Shown: positions 63,548 to 64,000 of the stretch, in pieces
How the letters are laid out: each line of letters begins with the position of its first letter
How positions within the stretch are numbered: the first letter of the stretch is position 1
Origin: Methylomagnum ishizawai
GTDB lineage: Bacteria > Pseudomonadota > Gammaproteobacteria > Methylococcales > Methylomonadaceae
Length of the DNA stretch: 64,000 bases
Reading direction: 5' to 3'
Assembly: GCA_945861705.1 (NCBI GenBank)
Contig: CAMAVM010000007.1
Location: 38,049-102,048 of the forward strand
Notes under the pieces: model-generated
What the model was told of the DNA's origin: nothing
The model's input: the letters and a program-made list of their open reading frames with translations, nothing else
The model's database searches: none
Position numbers and translations under genes: made by a program

Positions 63548-63849
63548 GTTCCCACGCTCCGGCGTGGGAATGCCGATAGGGACGCTCTGCGTCCCGTACC
63601 GCTGGAGCGGTACAAAACTCATTCCCACCACGCTGGATGTCACTGCCCACAGTTAAGCATTGAGACCCCCTATCACCTGGAACACAAACCTAGGTTTGCA
63701 CTCCGGCATTCGCTGTTTGTAAGGAATCAAAAAACATGTTTTTTGACTCCGTATTTCTTAACTGTGGGCAGCTCATTAGTTGGTTGAAGCCTTAGTGGAA
63801 ACCCAGCACATAGCCCAACGGAGGCCATGATTGCTGGGTTTACCAACCC
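63548..63849. repeat. 300-bp compound repeat, copy 2
   Basis: Same block order as copy 1, about 395 bases downstream, with about 90% or more identity by eye. The inner palindromes (AAAAAACATGTTTTTT and CAAACCTAGGTTTG) also appear in inverted orientation in the 187-bp repeats at 44917 and 45597. Confidence 0.88.
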
Positions 63850-64000
63850 ACCCTTATATCTTGATTCTGAGCTCTCAAAAGGTCAGAATCCCCGGTTGAT
63901 CATCGGGAGGGTAACGGGGAAGTCGTACCCATCCTTAGGCTTAAAGCCTGTCTCGTAGATTGAACTCCCCGCTATCCGTACTCGTCATTGTAGTTCGAAC
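63850..64000. other. unassigned right-edge sequence
   Basis: This 151-base stretch has a different base texture from the repeats. It holds hairpin-forming parts, CCCCGGTTGATCATCGGG and AGGCTTAAAGCCT. A minus-strand frame reads RIAGSSIYETGFKPKDG and on to GF-stop, but it is cut by an upstream stop. It may be the edge of a mobile element or structured RNA continuing beyond the window. Confidence 0.3.

Noticed and set aside
1..64000. tRNA or rRNA genes
   Set aside because: I saw no GGTTCGAATCC-type arm with a matching acceptor stem and no rRNA-like stretch. A covariance search would be needed to exclude a divergent one.

Overview
The window looks like a chromosome segment from a gammaproteobacterial methanotroph (order Methylococcales). 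Two things support this. A C30 carotenoid cluster in the order crtN – aldehyde dehydrogenase – crtP (27058-31691) matches, as I recall it, the arrangement in Methylomonas. The housekeeping block glnD/map <-> rpsB-tsf-pyrH-frr-uppS-cdsA-dxr-rseP is typical gammaproteobacterial synteny. No methane monooxygenase gene is present, so the assignment is an inference.

Layout. (1) 1-9845 holds a sulfide/persulfide oxidation island: sulfide:quinone oxidoreductase, a persulfide dioxygenase-rhodanese fusion, two YeeE/YedE half-transporters, a di-heme peroxidase, an outer-membrane barrel and a DUF1264 lipoprotein. It ends with a divergent sigma-54 activator of FisR type. Two sigma-54 promoters, each preceded by paired TGTTTCA-N-TGAAACA-like sites, tie the island to that activator. 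(2) 9875-12229 holds an amino-acid permease and small genes. (3) 12296-18637 is the most unusual region. It has a heme oxygenase, a PAS-PAS-LuxR regulator, a V4R-like mini-protein, a Ser/Thr kinase with a predicted propeller tail, an unknown protein, a CX5R protein phosphatase and a ferredoxin-dependent bilin reductase (HY2/PcyA family), in a presumed non-photosynthetic bacterium. (4) 18669-19641 is rpoH under a perfect CIRCE operator. (5) 19754-25687 holds methionine salvage genes (mtaD, mtnA) and an ABC export system. (6) 25822-32314 holds the carotenoid genes and a DedA protein. (7) 32524-35967 is a cobalamin-uptake locus (btuM-like, btuB, riboswitch) with a YafQ toxin-antitoxin pair lodged between its genes. 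(8) 36137-44743 holds mutM, gltBD and a UbiH/COQ6-family hydroxylase. (9) 44744-49570 is repeat-rich, with a secreted propeller protein, a secreted paralogous family, remnants of a second copy of this gene pair, and a LuxR regulator. (10) 49584-61658 is the housekeeping block, ending in dsbC where bamA would be expected. (11) 61659-64000 is repeat-rich again and carries another secreted paralog.

How the parts work together. Sulfide is oxidised to quinone-linked persulfide by SQR. The fusion protein then oxidises persulfide to sulfite and can transfer sulfane sulfur, with the FisR-type activator probably sensing polysulfide. Heme oxygenase would give biliverdin and the bilin reductase a reduced bilin. 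The neighbouring V4R, kinase and phosphatase genes suggest a bilin-linked phosphorylation circuit, which is an inference. Interspersed palindromic repeats crowd the secreted-protein loci and have probably driven their duplication and decay. I saw no tRNA, rRNA, CRISPR array or intact transposase.
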